Assembly: GCA_022695795.1 (NCBI GenBank)
Contig: MU404129.1
Location: 148,728-212,727, forward strand
Reading direction: 5' to 3'
Source: Biscogniauxia marginata
Taxonomy: Eukaryota; Ascomycota; Sordariomycetes; Xylariales; Xylariaceae
DNA: 64,000 nt
Shown: positions 23,081-35,188 of the stretch, in pieces
Position numbering within the stretch: the stretch's first letter is position 1
Layout: each line of letters begins with the position of its first letter
Made by a program: the position numbers and the translations under genes
The notes under the pieces: model-generated
Seen by the model: the letters and a program-made list of their open reading frames with translations, nothing else
Databases searched by the model: none
What the model was told of the DNA's origin: nothing

Positions 23081-25417
23081 TTACTTCTTGCCTGATTTGG
23101 AAGGCTTGCTCCCTGCCCCGACCATCCATGAGAGGACGCCTTTGCTGGCAGGCTTGCCTGGCTTTTTCGTTGTCTTTACGACGTTGACAATGTGTGGTGA
23201 CGGTTCACCAGGCACACCGTGCATACCACCAGCGGGTCCAGGTCGCATATGCGGAGGAGGGATAGGAATTGGACCACCCTGAGGCCTTGCATGCTGCGGA
23301 AACCGACCAATACCGGGAGGGGCGCCACCAGGCCCGCCAGGCATCCCAGGTCCTCCAGACCTAGCAGGCCCAGCAGCTCCAGGGAATCCAGGGGCTCCGC
23401 CAAGTCCACGCTGCCCCATTGCTCCTGGGCCACCACCCGGTGGTCGATCCATCGGCCACATGTTCATGGTGATCGCCCAGTCAGGTTCGATGACCTTCTC
23501 CCAAACTTGGGGGAGGATGATTTCACCATTGGGTCCAATCAGATCGTAGTGCCCAGCCTGAACATGAGGCCCAATCACGTCCACATGCAAAAAGGCTTGT
23601 TTGATGAGCTCTTCCATACCCTGTGGCGTGGAAAGTTAGCCGCAGTCCTCAAAGGAGTCAATGATTGGGTCTACATACCTGCCAGGTTTGACAGAGGTGG
23701 AAAGGAAAGCTGAACTTCCTCCCAACAGCATCCTTAAATCGTATGGGGGTCTTGTCTTTACCCATACTCTTCTTATTCGCCTCTTCGGCTTTGATCTTTG
23801 CTTCCTCCAAGGCCTTTTTCTTAAAGGCCTCCTCCTCCTTCTTCTTCGCCTCTTCTGCCGCCTTAGCAGCTTCAGCGGCAGCAGCTTCGTCCTTAAGCTT
23901 CTGCTGAGCCTCTAACTCGGCCTTGAGCTTTGCTTCCTCTTCCAACTTCTTCTTCCACGCCGCCTCCTCCGCGGCCTTCTTTGCCGCCGCCTCGGCAGCA
24001 GCCTTCTCGTCTTCGATTCTTTGGCGTGCCTCCATCTCAGCTTTCATCCTTGCCTGTTCTTCTGTTCGTTTCCTCCATTCCGCCTCCTCCGCGGCCTTCT
24101 TCGCCGCAGCCTCCTTGGCCTCAGCTTCAGCTTTGATAGCTGCCTCTAACTTAGCTCTCGCGGCCACCTCGGCTGCGGCAGCTGCCTCTGCCGCTTTCTT
24201 TCTCGCCTCCTCTTCAGCTCGCCGTTCAGCCTCGAGCTTATCGCGTGCAAAGCGTTCAGCTCGGGCAATTGCTTCTGCTTCCCTCTGCGCGCGTTCGGCC
24301 TCGGCTTTCTTCTCTGCTTCGATTGCTTCACGCGCCGCCCTTTCGGCTTCTCTGCGTGCTTCATCGATCTCTTTCTTGGCCTTTTCCAAGGCAAGCTTCC
24401 TCTCTTCGGCCCGAACCTCTTCGTCTCTTTTGATTTGCTCCATCTTCCGGGTGAAGGCTTGCTCTGCCTCCTCCCTGATGCGAAGCTCGAGCTCCTGCTG
24501 CCTGGCTTGCTCTTCCTTCCTTTTTTGTTCGGCTTCAATCTCGGCCAATTTCTTCTTCATCGCCTCCTTCTCGGGGTCCTCCTTTGGGGGCTCCGGAGGG
24601 GCAGGTGTGCGAGGCGCTGGGGCCTCCGTTGGTGGAGGCGGAGGAGGTGACCATTGGTACTGCTGCATGTTGTGCGGTACGGGATAAGGACCACCCGGAC
24701 CACCCGGGCCGCCGGGAGCTCCAGGAGCACCGGGGCCAAAGTAGTTTTGACCACCGTACGGCATCATCTCGTTTTGTCTTGCCCAGGGATCGTTGTTGAA
24801 ATAATTGCCCCCATTCCCGTTCATCTGCGATGGCGCGAATGGGTTCTGGCCGTACGCGTGGGGTCCGTAGGGCACCATCTGCTGGTTTTGATGATATGGG
24901 GCAGGGCCGAAGCCACCGGCATGGCTTTGAGCATAACCAGCAGGGGGTTGGTGTCCCCGCCCGCCATAGTACGGGGCAAGGGCCGGTGGTACATAGCCAC
25001 CACGGCCGTAATAGTAGTCGTCCGAGGAATCCAGGCTGATTGTCGGGTCTGACTCCCGGTAGTCGTACTGGGAAACTGGCCTTTGTGGAGAAACTTTGTA
25101 GCGCCCGGGGGCTTGGACGACGCGGTTATGGCTCCCGGAGCGCTGATGCTGATGCCTTGCAGGGCTGGCTGAAGCCGAGTCCGACGGTTCAATCTCGTCT
25201 TCGTACGACTCTGACCACTCCTCTTCCTCTTCCTCTTCTTCTTCGTCTTCTTCTTGCGACTCCCCGCTTGTATGTCTGTATTCGTCTCCTGAGAAGCTCT
25301 CCTCAGGCGGATGGTAAAATCGCCTACCAGCGGCAAAGCGTATACGAGTGGGAGCTCCACTAGGAGAGGTCAACAAGCGAATTAACCAGGTGATCGAGAT
25401 GTCGACACTTACGACAT
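23081..25417 (-). CDS. Fungal protein with long charged helix and C-terminal ubiquitin-like domain (ULD_2 type)
   Basis: Exon 1 codes only ATGTC (25417-25413). A 53-nt intron follows (donor GTAAGT, acceptor CCTAG), then exon 2 25359-23679, a 58-nt intron and exon 3 23620-23081, for 741 residues. The spliced start reads MSGAPTRIRFAAGRRFY. Order of regions: acidic Glu run (DEEEEEEEEEWSESYEDE), Gly/Pro/Tyr/Asn-rich disordered part, an Ala/Glu/Lys-rich helix of about 300 residues with tandem repeats (residues about 230-545), then the ubiquitin-like fold PIRFKDAVGRKFSFPFHLCQTWQ / GMEELIKQAFLHVDVIGPHV / HYDLIGPNGEIILPQVWE, and a Gly/Pro/Met-rich tail ending in Lys. The ubiquitin-like domain is found in many uncharacterised Pezizomycotina proteins. 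Function is unknown; a scaffold role is only a guess. Confidence 0.85.
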
Positions 25418-28400
25418 TGAGGGTGGATGAATGCCTAAATGCCCTCCACTCGCGACAATCTACTTCAGAGAGTCGGAGCAAAGGAAGCCTCCCAGTGATT
25501 AGGCGGTGTCCGATGTTGCTAGCGTCCCCGTGTGTGGCCGAATTGAGACAGAGCGCGGCCCTCGAGACTTGAATCTCGTCTAGGGTTTGGCGATGCCAGA
25601 GTCAAGGTGAGTGGCTGGCCTCGTCAGCGCGAAACAGGCAGTGTTGATTGTGGTCGTGCGAAGTCGAACGATTCCGGCCTAGGGAGAGCGCAAATGCGAA
25701 AGGTGGGAAGCGGTGCGTTGTCGAGATAGTCCGAGAATTGGCAGGAGGGTCAAATATCACTTTGCATAGAAATTTGGGCACTGGGAACTTTTGTAGCGAG
25801 TTTCGAGAGACAATTTCGAGGTGCAATGGTGATGTTAGGTGAGTAGAGAAGGTAGGGGAGGATCCTGGTTTCAACAAAGACGAAGTCAGTTGGGCGCAAA
25901 GAAAAAAAAAACAGGAGTCGTTGGATTGGGTTGTTGTCACTCACGGTGTGTGGAATTAAATGTATGGGTGGCGTGGACGGAGCGGGGGATCACTACTGGA
26001 TTACACGGTATGTAATAAAGCAGTGGCCACGAGCTTAACGAAGGTCCCGGAGGTAGGTAATCCGTAGACTGTCTACCGATAACAGACACCTGAGTGTAGT
26101 GTAGGGTGTACTCTACTCTAGGGCTTTCCGTGTTCAGGCTGAGAGAAGATGTCAGGACGGTGAGTAATGGGCAACATCTTCGAGGGAACAAGATTTTGAA
26201 ATACGATCTATGGTTGACACGTCTCCTCTTTCTTGTGCGTCGAAAAGAAAAGAGAGTCGGGAATTCCAATAGTAGTCGCACTAATAAACCCACACGATCC
26301 GTGGTCCACGAGGGCTGTCATATGCAACTAATGATGGTAGAAAGTGGGCCCACGCCTATGCAAAGCACAAGGGAGTCATTTAACGGGAGCAAGGAGGTCC
26401 TACCGTTCAAAACCACTACAAGCTAACGCAACTGCTGCGGGCCTGCGGGACTTCAAAATGCCCCCTAACAATAGAGGGGGAGCGAAGGAGGGGAGGGGCT
26501 AGACCACCTAACAACTTCGGGCTCTCCCTCTCTCCATTAAGCACTGATTATTGAATTAACAGCACTGGTTGAGACTGAGGTTAGTTATGACAGGGAGGGT
26601 AGAAAACGAATATATATTAAAATATATATACCTATATATATGTATATAGGTATGCATCAAATAAACCAACGATGTGTCAATTTTGAGGGAGCCACCCGTC
26701 GGGAGAGAGGTAGTAAAAAGATAGTCTTAGGTAAATAGTGAGATAGGTAGGGGTGTGCTGGAATACTCGACGGGCAGGGGAAACAATTAATGATTTTCTA
26801 GAGACATACAGGTAAACAGGAGTACAGAGCAAATAAAGCATGAGCTGGGTTGGTAGACCGGCTATCGAGGCTGGCCGATGGGAATGCTGAGTCAGGGATA
26901 ACCACGTCGGTGTTGTAAAGAGACGCTGGAAGAACCGAGCGAACTCGTCGTTCGTCGTGATGTCTTCGCAGCCCTTGCCCAGCCCAAAGTAATAAAAGTG
27001 AAAAGGAGACCGGACCTTGACTACAAGAAACTGAAAAGGGTAAAGAAAATTTAACTTGACTTTCGAGCTTGGTAGGACTCAGATAGGTAAAGAAATGCCC
27101 TCGCCGGACTCATTGCTTGATCACTGCGTCTTATTGAAGAGCAGGGGGGTCTCGGCTGGCTAAGTGCATCAGAAGGATTCCTGAAAAAAGACTTGTAAGT
27201 AGACTTCACCGCTCTAAAGGCGCTGGCTAGGGCAGATGCATGTCTAGATTACCTGAAGACTCATGCAAGTCGTGTAAGGAGCCAATGGCTAATTTGGAAA
27301 GGGGGAGCAGCTTAGGTATTACCGAGATACACTTACACCGAGCACAGCAGCAAGGAAATCGATGGGCCCCTGCAACTGCTTTGCACACTAAGCCAGATAG
27401 TCATCTATTTGTCCACCTGGCTCTTGTATGTAGTTTTCCTTCAAAACAAGCCTCGTGTGGCGATGGTCGGGCTGTATATGTCTTGTAAATAATAAGACGC
27501 GTTAGCAAGTCGGCAGATAAGAGTTTTCGTACCTATACCTCGTCCCGAATCTCGCCCCCAGGTTTTCCTAGGGTTGCCTTACTTAACATCCTATCATATG
27601 GGTATAAGCCTCCGCAAATAAACCAGATGATCGGACAGAGAGAGCACTGCCATGTCGAAATGCCAGCTCGATAGCTACGTAGTGCCTGTAGGGACCTGTA
27701 CCGTGCAAGGCTGTGAGGTTGCACGATCTTCAAAAGAACTTGCGAGTTCTTTCCGTCGGCGGCCATCCTAGACTACTAATACCACCTTGGGCACGCCTTT
27801 CCCACGAGTTAGTTCCTTGTAGAAGCTAGTTATGTGACCTGAGAGCGGGCCTACTGAAGCGATCAATGTAACGGGTTCATGGCCATCGACGGCCCAATCT
27901 AAGATGGTGTGTTGCCAGCGACACTGAGAAAATCTTCATCATCTACAGGAGCGGGACTAATCGTCGATGCGGTGCGCCGCAGCACCGAAAGGGATAGATG
28001 CAGTGCCTTGACGGCGGCAAGACCCGTCCCTGTGTGAAACGTGATCTTGATGCATGCCATACCTTTCCAGGCATCTCTCTCTACATAGGCATCGGGCTTG
28101 CTGCCCAAATGTCGTAAATGGCTGCATGCAGAGAACCCGGGAGGTATTTGTGTGGCCGGGGGGCTAGGAGCGACAACTGCTCATGACTGTAGCATGGCTG
28201 TAGAAGTTCTCGAATCTTCACGCCTTGCTTGCAAGTGATCATTGATTACGCTGTAGCCCTTGACTGGAGCCACGTGCTTATATCGAGGACGAATTAGTTG
28301 ACCCAACGTTTTATAGTGCTAGACACTTCCTGCCCAAAGTCCCACCGTCTCTCTTGAAATCTGCATTCGGGCACCAATGGGAAACCCTCGCTCTCCTGCA

Positions 28401-28600
28401 CATGCTAAATGCACTGCGCCATCGTTTACGGACCTGATCTATGACGGGCTGACAATGCAGGCTCCGTGCCAATTGCCCAATAGCCCAACACGTTCATGTC
28501 CATTACACAGATGAGTCAAGCCGAAGCGAGCATCGTGCAGACTCGACTGAATCTGCATTCTGCATTGCCGCGCTCCAATACAGGCTGGGGTAGTATTTCT
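25418..28600. other. Gene-poor gap of about 3.2 kb
   Basis: No supported coding sequence on either strand; open frames are short and lack protein character. The first part is the promoter and 5' leader of the ubiquitin-like-domain gene (GA-rich or CT-rich depending on strand). 26600-26655 is a (TA)-rich palindrome. 27800-28560 has a more balanced composition with no recognisable gene and could hide a decayed gene or a noncoding RNA, but I cannot show either. Confidence 0.5.
26628..26653. repeat. Near-perfect AT-rich palindrome
   Basis: The arms ATACCTATATA and TATATAGGTAT are inverted around a tiny centre, embedded in a longer TA-rich stretch. It could form a hairpin or cruciform. No gene partner is evident. 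Confidence 0.7.
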
Positions 28601-29758
28601 TTACCTTACGGTCGTCTCGGTATCATTCTCTAGCAGCTGTCGAGCTGCTATGATTTCAGCTTGATCATAGCCCTGCCAGCCCTTCTCTCCTGCCGAATGG
28701 CGGCGCACGATTTCCGAAAGTTTTTCAGTAGCAGCCTCGTCGAGCTTTCGGAGCGTAGCCGAATCAGGCAGGGAAAACCCATCCGGCTCCGTTTGTTTGG
28801 CTACTTTGTGAGGCTCACTCAGAAGTTGCTTGGCGATCTGGTTGTCTAAATTAGATGGATCATCACTCGTTGTATCCACTCTGGGGGATAACCTACCAGC
28901 TTGAGGCCGTAGTAGCCCCTTAAATAGTTATCACAGAGCTCGATACTACGGCAAAAGCGTTTCAAGGCTTCAGCCAGTTGCCGCGGCGTGTCCGATGTCT
29001 TTGCAGCCGTCAGAAGCATCTCGCCTAGACGAGCATGGATCTATACACACGCAAAACATTAGCAAACGGTGTGCTATAACATGTGGGAAGATGATCTGAC
29101 TTACATTCCAGGCATTCGGTTGTAGCACTAGAACCTCCTCGAGGGCAAAGATGGCTTGCGAGTACAAGCCTTGCGCAAAGTACACATCGGCAAGTTCAGC
29201 CCAGGCCTCAGCATCAGTAGGGGAGGCATCTAGAAGTGATACCAGAGCAGTGACGGAGTCGGCAATCCGACCCATAGAGCGCAGCAGAGCAGCACGGCGC
29301 TTAGCTATAGGCTGTAGACGTCAGATCAGTTTTTGTTTTGTTTGTTTTTTGCCCAGGAGGTAGCGGGGATAAAAGCTCACAAGGTTCGTAGGGTTCTCCT
29401 GCAAGATTTGCTCGTACTCTTTCAAAATGGCATCCAGGGTAGCGTTGTCATCAGCAACGGCCTCCTTAAGGAGGCCCTTCAAGGCCATGATGCGTTCATT
29501 GTCGTCCCCGAACCTGTTAACGAGACGACTTAAGCATTGGTGGGCCGCGTCGTCATTTTTAGTACGGAGACATGAGAGCAGAAGGTTTTCATAGGTAGTC
29601 CATAAGTCGGGAGTTTCGGAGGCTGAGAGCAGAGATTGTATAGTAGATGTCGATATGGCGCCCGGGGAGTTTGCAAGGATGGTTGGGGCTTGTTGCGAGT
29701 GATGCAAAGCTGTAGCCGGAGGCAGGTGGCTGGGGGGGCGGAGAAGAGAAGAAGCCAT
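28601..29758 (-). CDS. EMC2: ER membrane protein complex subunit 2 (EMC2, TPR protein)
   Basis: Four exons, 29758-29381, 29311-29105, 29040-28897 and 28837-28601, all joined in phase 0, give 321 residues. TPR-like blocks are clear: PIAKRRAALLRSMGRIADSVTALVSLL, DASPTDAEAWAELADVYFAQGLYSQAIFALEEVLVLQPNAWN and IHARLGEMLLTAAK, followed by LKRFCRSIELCDNYLRGYYGLKL. The EMC2 C-terminal pattern KLDEAATEKLSEIVRRHSA follows. EMC2 is the cytosolic TPR subunit that scaffolds the EMC insertase for tail-anchored and multipass proteins in the ER. The last intron (59 nt) is needed because the frame otherwise stops; its acceptor ACCAG keeps phase. It is divergent from AP-3 delta. Confidence 0.9.
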
Positions 29759-30375
29759 TGTAAAGATATCACGATGCTTCAGTTTTTGGGAAGTGTAGGT
29801 AGGTCTACGTGATGTGTATGGTTTGTGATCTGGCTCGATGTGTAAGAGCTAACAACGTGAAGTTACCAGGTACATATGTAGGTACCTAGTTAGCAGGGAG
29901 CTAGGTAGGTAGATGTAGGAGGTAGGTACGTGTAAGTGGTACAGTGTCATTTACGGACCCGACCTCTAGGTAATCTGTAGAGACGGTGAAAGATACCTGA
30001 TACTTGAAAAGTGGGTACACCCGAGATCTAGGTACAAAGGTACATAATTTAGGAATCTAATTTAGGTAAGCAATTACCCCCCCAAGCCGGAGCACGGAGC
30101 ACTGACGTGATCTTTTTAGTCCCAGCCCGTCAGTTGTACCTACATAGGTACATACACACACTTATTTACTTAGCATCATATATTATCCATCCGTCCACTT
30201 TCAGATGCCCGTGCGATTCACGGTCGCTTTCTGTTGTACAGCTGCTGTTGCGCTGTCAAGATGATGCATTATCCAGAATCACATTCACCGCCTGCACCTC
30301 CTAACTTATAGCCGACCCTATATCTATCCTACAAGCACAGCCGCCAGCACCGGCTGAGGTGCAAGTCGGGCAACC
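29759..30375. other. EMC2 / AP-3 delta divergent promoter
   Basis: Contains many copies of TAGGT/GTACC motifs (29870-29945, 30030-30045) including the palindrome TAGGTACCTA near 29880. No gene seen. Confidence 0.55.
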
Positions 30376-33300
30376 ATGTGCGTTCGCGAGATGTTAGCGG
30401 AAGAGTACCGGGCTGATGTGTTGGTTAGGTTTGAGAAATCCCTATACGACCTCATCAGGGGGATGAGGAATCACAAGGGCAACGAGAAGGCATACATACA
30501 GAACTGTCTAAAAGAATGCCGCTCTGAGATTCGAAGCCAGGACCTGGGTTAGCTGCACCCTTCGCAACGACACCGATCCGAGCTGAAGCTGACCATCGCG
30601 TTCTGTCGCCAGACCTGAAAGCAACCGCTCTGCTGAAATTGGTATACCTGGAAATGTTCGGCCACGACATGTCATGGGCTTCCTTCAACGTCCTCGAGGT
30701 CATGGCCTCCCCGAAGTACCATCAGAAACGCGTAGGATATCTCGCCGCCATCCAGAGCTTTCGTCCGGATACCGAGGTTCTGATGCTCGCTACCAATCTC
30801 CTCAAGAAGGTGCCCTCTCCTATCTGCATGCTATAGCCCGCCCGTGCCTTGCTGACCGTATCGACAGGATTTGACCGCAGCATCGACGACCACCATAGCT
30901 CTCCCCACCGTTACTCTTCCACATGTCATCACTCCCTCTCTCGCCCTTTCCGTTCTGCCCGACCTCCTACCGCGACTTACCCACACCCATCCTGCCATTC
31001 GTAAGAAGACCATTGTCACGCTATATAGACTGGCCCTCGTATATCCCGAGACGTTGCGTGCCGCGTGGCCTAAAATCAAAGAAAGACTGATGGATAGGGC
31101 TGAAGACCCCAGTGTCACGGCCGCGATTGTCAATGTTATTTGCGAGCTTGGGTGGCGCCGGCCCCATGACTTTCTCCCCCTGGCCCCGAGGCTATTCGAG
31201 CTGCTTGTTGATAGTGGTAATAATTGGATGGCAATAAAACTGATTAAGTTGGTACGGAGCATGACCTTCAGCAGGTTTTTCAGGAGCTGACCTGGCTTAG
31301 TTTGCGACCTTGACGCCACTCGAACCAAGGCTTGTCCGAAAGCTGTTGCCTCCTCTGACCGAGATTATCCAGACGACACCGGCCAGATCTTTATTATACG
31401 AATGTATTCATGGGATCATACAGGGCGGTATTTTAGGCAGTGGTGACGATGCGGATGGCAGGGAGGAGATTGCGTTGCTGTGTGTCACTAAGCTTCGCGA
31501 CATGATCATGGTAGATGAGGATGCTAACTGTGAGTCTGGCTACGACCCTGGCAGTTCTTAGTTACTGACTACTAGTTCCTAGTGAAATACGTTGCTCTGC
31601 TCGCTTTCAACAAGATTGTCGTTACACACCCCTGGCTAGTGGCTCAGCAGGAAGATGTCATTCTAGAATGCATCGACAGTGCTGACATCTCTATCCGCAT
31701 AAAAGCGCTAGACTTGGTCCAAGGCATGGTCAGTAGCGACAACCTTGTCTCCATCGTTACTCGCCTCATGAGGCAGCTTAAGCTGTCATCAACAAGAGAA
31801 CGCGACATCGTCACGGGCCCGAGTTTGGGGGATTCGGACGAGGACGACTTGGAAAGGACTATCGATCCAGCGCAAAGGACAGCAGATCAGATGCCACCAC
31901 TTCCGGATGATTACAAGATCGACGTGATCAACAGGATATTAGACATGTGTTCCCAGAACAACTATACACACCTCACTGATTTTGAGTGGTACATTGATAT
32001 ACTAACTCAACTTGTTCGGTCTGCTCCCTTGCCGCGGCAAGTTGACGAGATGGATTCTCCGTCACCGTCTGGTAGGTCAAATATAGGAGACGTATCCGAG
32101 AAGATCGGTAACGAATTGAGAAATATTACCGTTAAGGTCCAAGCGATGCGTCCTGCTTGTGTACAAGCCGCTGAAGCCATTGCCTCACAACTGAATAGAG
32201 ATGTCCCGCCCGGACATTCTATTGTCTCTGGAGCATTAAAGCCGGTCGCCTGGATTATAGGGGAATTTGCCCAGGAATTAAGCGCGCCTGAGGACAGCAT
32301 CGGCTTCTTACTTCAATTGATTCCGAAGACAGGCTCGCCAGAATCCCTTGCAGCTTGTCTCCAAGCGACTATGAAGGTCTTTGCGTTGGTTGCCGGAGAT
32401 CAACTTACTTCGTGGACCCCAGAGCGCAAATCCAAGATTCTACTCTTGATGGCTCGCATAATCCATACCTTCGAGGCCTTGGTGCTGCACCCGAAACTCG
32501 AAGTCCAAGAGCGAGCGGTAGAATTTACAGAGCTGCTGAAACTCACAGCAGAAGCTGCGGCTGGCCAAGAAACATCGACCGAGACTATCCACCAGGATAC
32601 CCCATTACTTCTCACGCAGGCCATCCCCTCCCTTTTCGCTGGGTGGGAATTGAACTCAGTCGCCGTGGGAGCTCAGAAGAGTGTTCCACTCCCGGACGGG
32701 CTGGATCTTGACCAACCGATCAACCCAAATCTGAACTATCTTCTTACATCTGCTGAGCCGATGTCAGCGCCGGCCGTTAATGTAGACGATTTTGATACTT
32801 ACTATTACCAACGCCCACCTCCGACGAGCATCGTCTCCGAACCTGCCATTAGCCGACTAGGCAATGAGCGTGATGACGCCGTTGGTTCCTATCAGCAACC
32901 CACAGAAGAAACATACTTAGACGCGGACATTGTAGCTAGACGGAAAGCCGAACGGTTGGAAAAGAACCGGGACGACCCTTTTTATATCCAGGAGAGCGGC
33001 CCTAACCGATCTTCGACGCCTATACATAACATCCTTCAGAATTCTAACGGTCCGGACTTAGATGTCGACTCGATTCCTATCATGGAACTCGACCTTGATA
33101 AGCTGAGCGCGGACGTCAATAAGTCGCCTGCCCAGATGCCAAAACCTGCTCGGCCGAAGCCTCGGCAGCAGATCGTCATAGCAGCTGACGAAAGCTTAGA
33201 GAGTAGCGGGCAGTCTACGCCAAGGAATTACGACTCTGAAAATAACTCTGACATCCGCGCCAAGACGCGCATGAAGAAATTAAAACAATCAGTTCTCGGT

Positions 33301-33735
33301 GTGGATTCCACCAGTATTGGAGCACTCAACTTAGAAGAGGACCCAGATGCTCGTGGTTTCGATCCTGAAGCTCGCCAGCGGGAAGAGGCAGAGATGGCTC
33401 AGGCCATGAAAGAGGTTGAGCGACTGCGGCTCGAGATGCAGCGCGCCAACGAGCGCATACAGGTCGCGCAGGGCGTAGATGTAGAAGGTACGGTGGTAAA
33501 GAAGAAAAAGGTAAAGAAACCGAAGAAGGCGGCGGTGGCGGCAACGGCAGAGGACGTCAATGTTGCCGAAGGGGGGGACAGCGGGGTCGTGAAGGTCAAG
33601 AAGAAGGAAAAGAAGGCTGCTACGACGATAGATGATGGCGAGGGCACCGGGGGTGCCTCAGCATCGGCGGACACAATCAAGCCTAAGAAGAAGAAGAAGA
33701 AAGCTAGAGCAGCCGATATCCAGGAGATGAGCTAA
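30376..33735 (+). CDS. APL5: AP-3 complex subunit delta
   Basis: The best model splits the start codon. AT at 30376-30377 is followed by a 51-nt intron (GTGCGT...TTAG) and then G at 30429, giving the conserved N terminus MFEKSLYDLIRGMRNHKGNE. Further exons are 30613-30809, 30868-31251, 31301-31529 and 31583-33735; the product is 1027 residues. The adaptin trunk shows KATALLKLVYLEMFGHDMSWASF, SPKYHQKRVGYLAAIQSF and HPAIRKKTIVTLYRLALVYP. The hinge region carries KAERLEKNRDDPFYI, a delta-adaptin block. The C terminus is a Lys/Ala-rich tail. AP-3 sorts cargo such as alkaline phosphatase from Golgi/endosomes to the vacuole. If the first intron is retained, the frame stays open and adds 17 residues (MCVREMLAEEYRADVLVR before FEK). 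Confidence 0.93.
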
Positions 33736-35188
33736 TGAGCCAAGGCAATTGGAGTTCATCAACTAAATCTTACCCATTTACCGGCCTCTAGGTTAACGGT
33801 AGGAAACCTATACCCTCGTATAAGTCACTGTGCGTAGCTACATATATTACTAGGGCATGTATATACATAGATGAAATCAATCCGATTTTGGAACAGATAT
33901 CAAGTCATAATACTGATTTCTGTTTCGCCTGGGCTAGAAAAAAAATCCCCAAAGAAAGTTGACTAACATCTATCTCAAATGTTCCTCGATATGAACAAAG
34001 ATGGTGCCAGCATAGCATAGACAAAAGAGAAGGAGAGGGGGGGGATATTAAAGTAGATAAAACTAAAAGTTCAAAGAGCTGTGACTATAGTCCATTTCTC
34101 CCATGTCTTTATATTTTCCCTTTTCGTAACAAGGTGCATAATCTTCCTCACACGGGACGGCGATAAAAGTAGAGTTAAGGGGGATTAAAGCTAGAGGTAT
34201 AAGATGGGTTAGTTTTTTAATGGAAACAAGGTCGGAAGGGGAGGTAAAAATAAGAGATACCTCATATTGGAAGCTAGTAATAATAGTTACAGTATAGCCT
34301 TTATCTGTAATGTACCTATATAGTACCTATACATATATGTGTGTACCTAATTCGTCATGAGAAGTTTTCTAAGTATATAGAAACACAAAATAAATAAAAT
34401 CTAACCCATTCCTCTCCCAAGACCCCCTATTCGCGACCAACTCAAACGACTTACTCGCTGGCTCGAGAAAAAAAAACCCCCAGACAAAAGAAGAAGATAG
34501 AAAGAGCCCTGGTTGTATCCATATTCCAGTCCAGTCCAGTCCAGTCCGGTTTAAACCCATTTCCATCCCCATCCATCTTGAAGTTTTGTTTGTTTCTACT
34601 TCTGTTCTATTCTGTTTCGATTTCGTCCCTTTGTCGATAGTATAGATAGATATACATAGATATACATAGGTTTTTTATTAGTCCAAAACCCATGCGTCTA
34701 TCTATTGCTATAAACAACACTAAGACCCCCTCCTCCCCCAAACGGGAATCCAGTAATAGAAATAAAATAACATAAAAACTCCCGAGGTTTCAATGAGGAC
34801 TGACTAACTGACCGACCGACTGATTATATTGCGTCACACACCCAAAGGGAAAAGAAAAGGAAAACCCTCGAATACCCTTTTTATCATTTCGCGTCATTAT
34901 AGTACGAATTACTAACACAAATTAAAAAATAAATTAAAAAACATTTAGCCTGGGCTTGCTTGCTTTCCTTGTTTGTTTTCTCATCTCTCTTCTCTCCCCC
35001 CGTTTACTAAGTTTTAAAAACTAAAACTACCTAAAGGCTTGCCTTGCCTTATACAACCCAGCTAGCTCTCTCCCCCCTATCTCCTCCCTCTCGGAGGGAG
35101 GAGGAAAAAGGGGGGGGGGACGTGAGTGAGGGATGAGGGATTAGAATGGGTGATGATAAATACACACATCTCGAAAGAATGATAACTA
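33736..35188. other. Convergent intergenic region with low-complexity sequence
   Basis: 3' flanks of AP-3 delta and the RhoGAP gene. AT-rich, with homopolymers and a short TCCAG tandem repeat (34525-34547). Direct TAGATATACA repeats are near 34645-34670. No gene supported. Confidence 0.5.
34525..34547. repeat. (CCAGT)n pentanucleotide microsatellite
   Basis: About four tandem copies of CCAGT in an intergenic region. Confidence 0.8.

Noticed and set aside
23923..24687. 254-codon plus-strand open frame with Ser/Ala/Phe-rich hydrophobic product
   Set aside because: Antisense to the Ala/Glu/Lys repeat helix; the pattern is a reverse reading of GCN/GAR codons.
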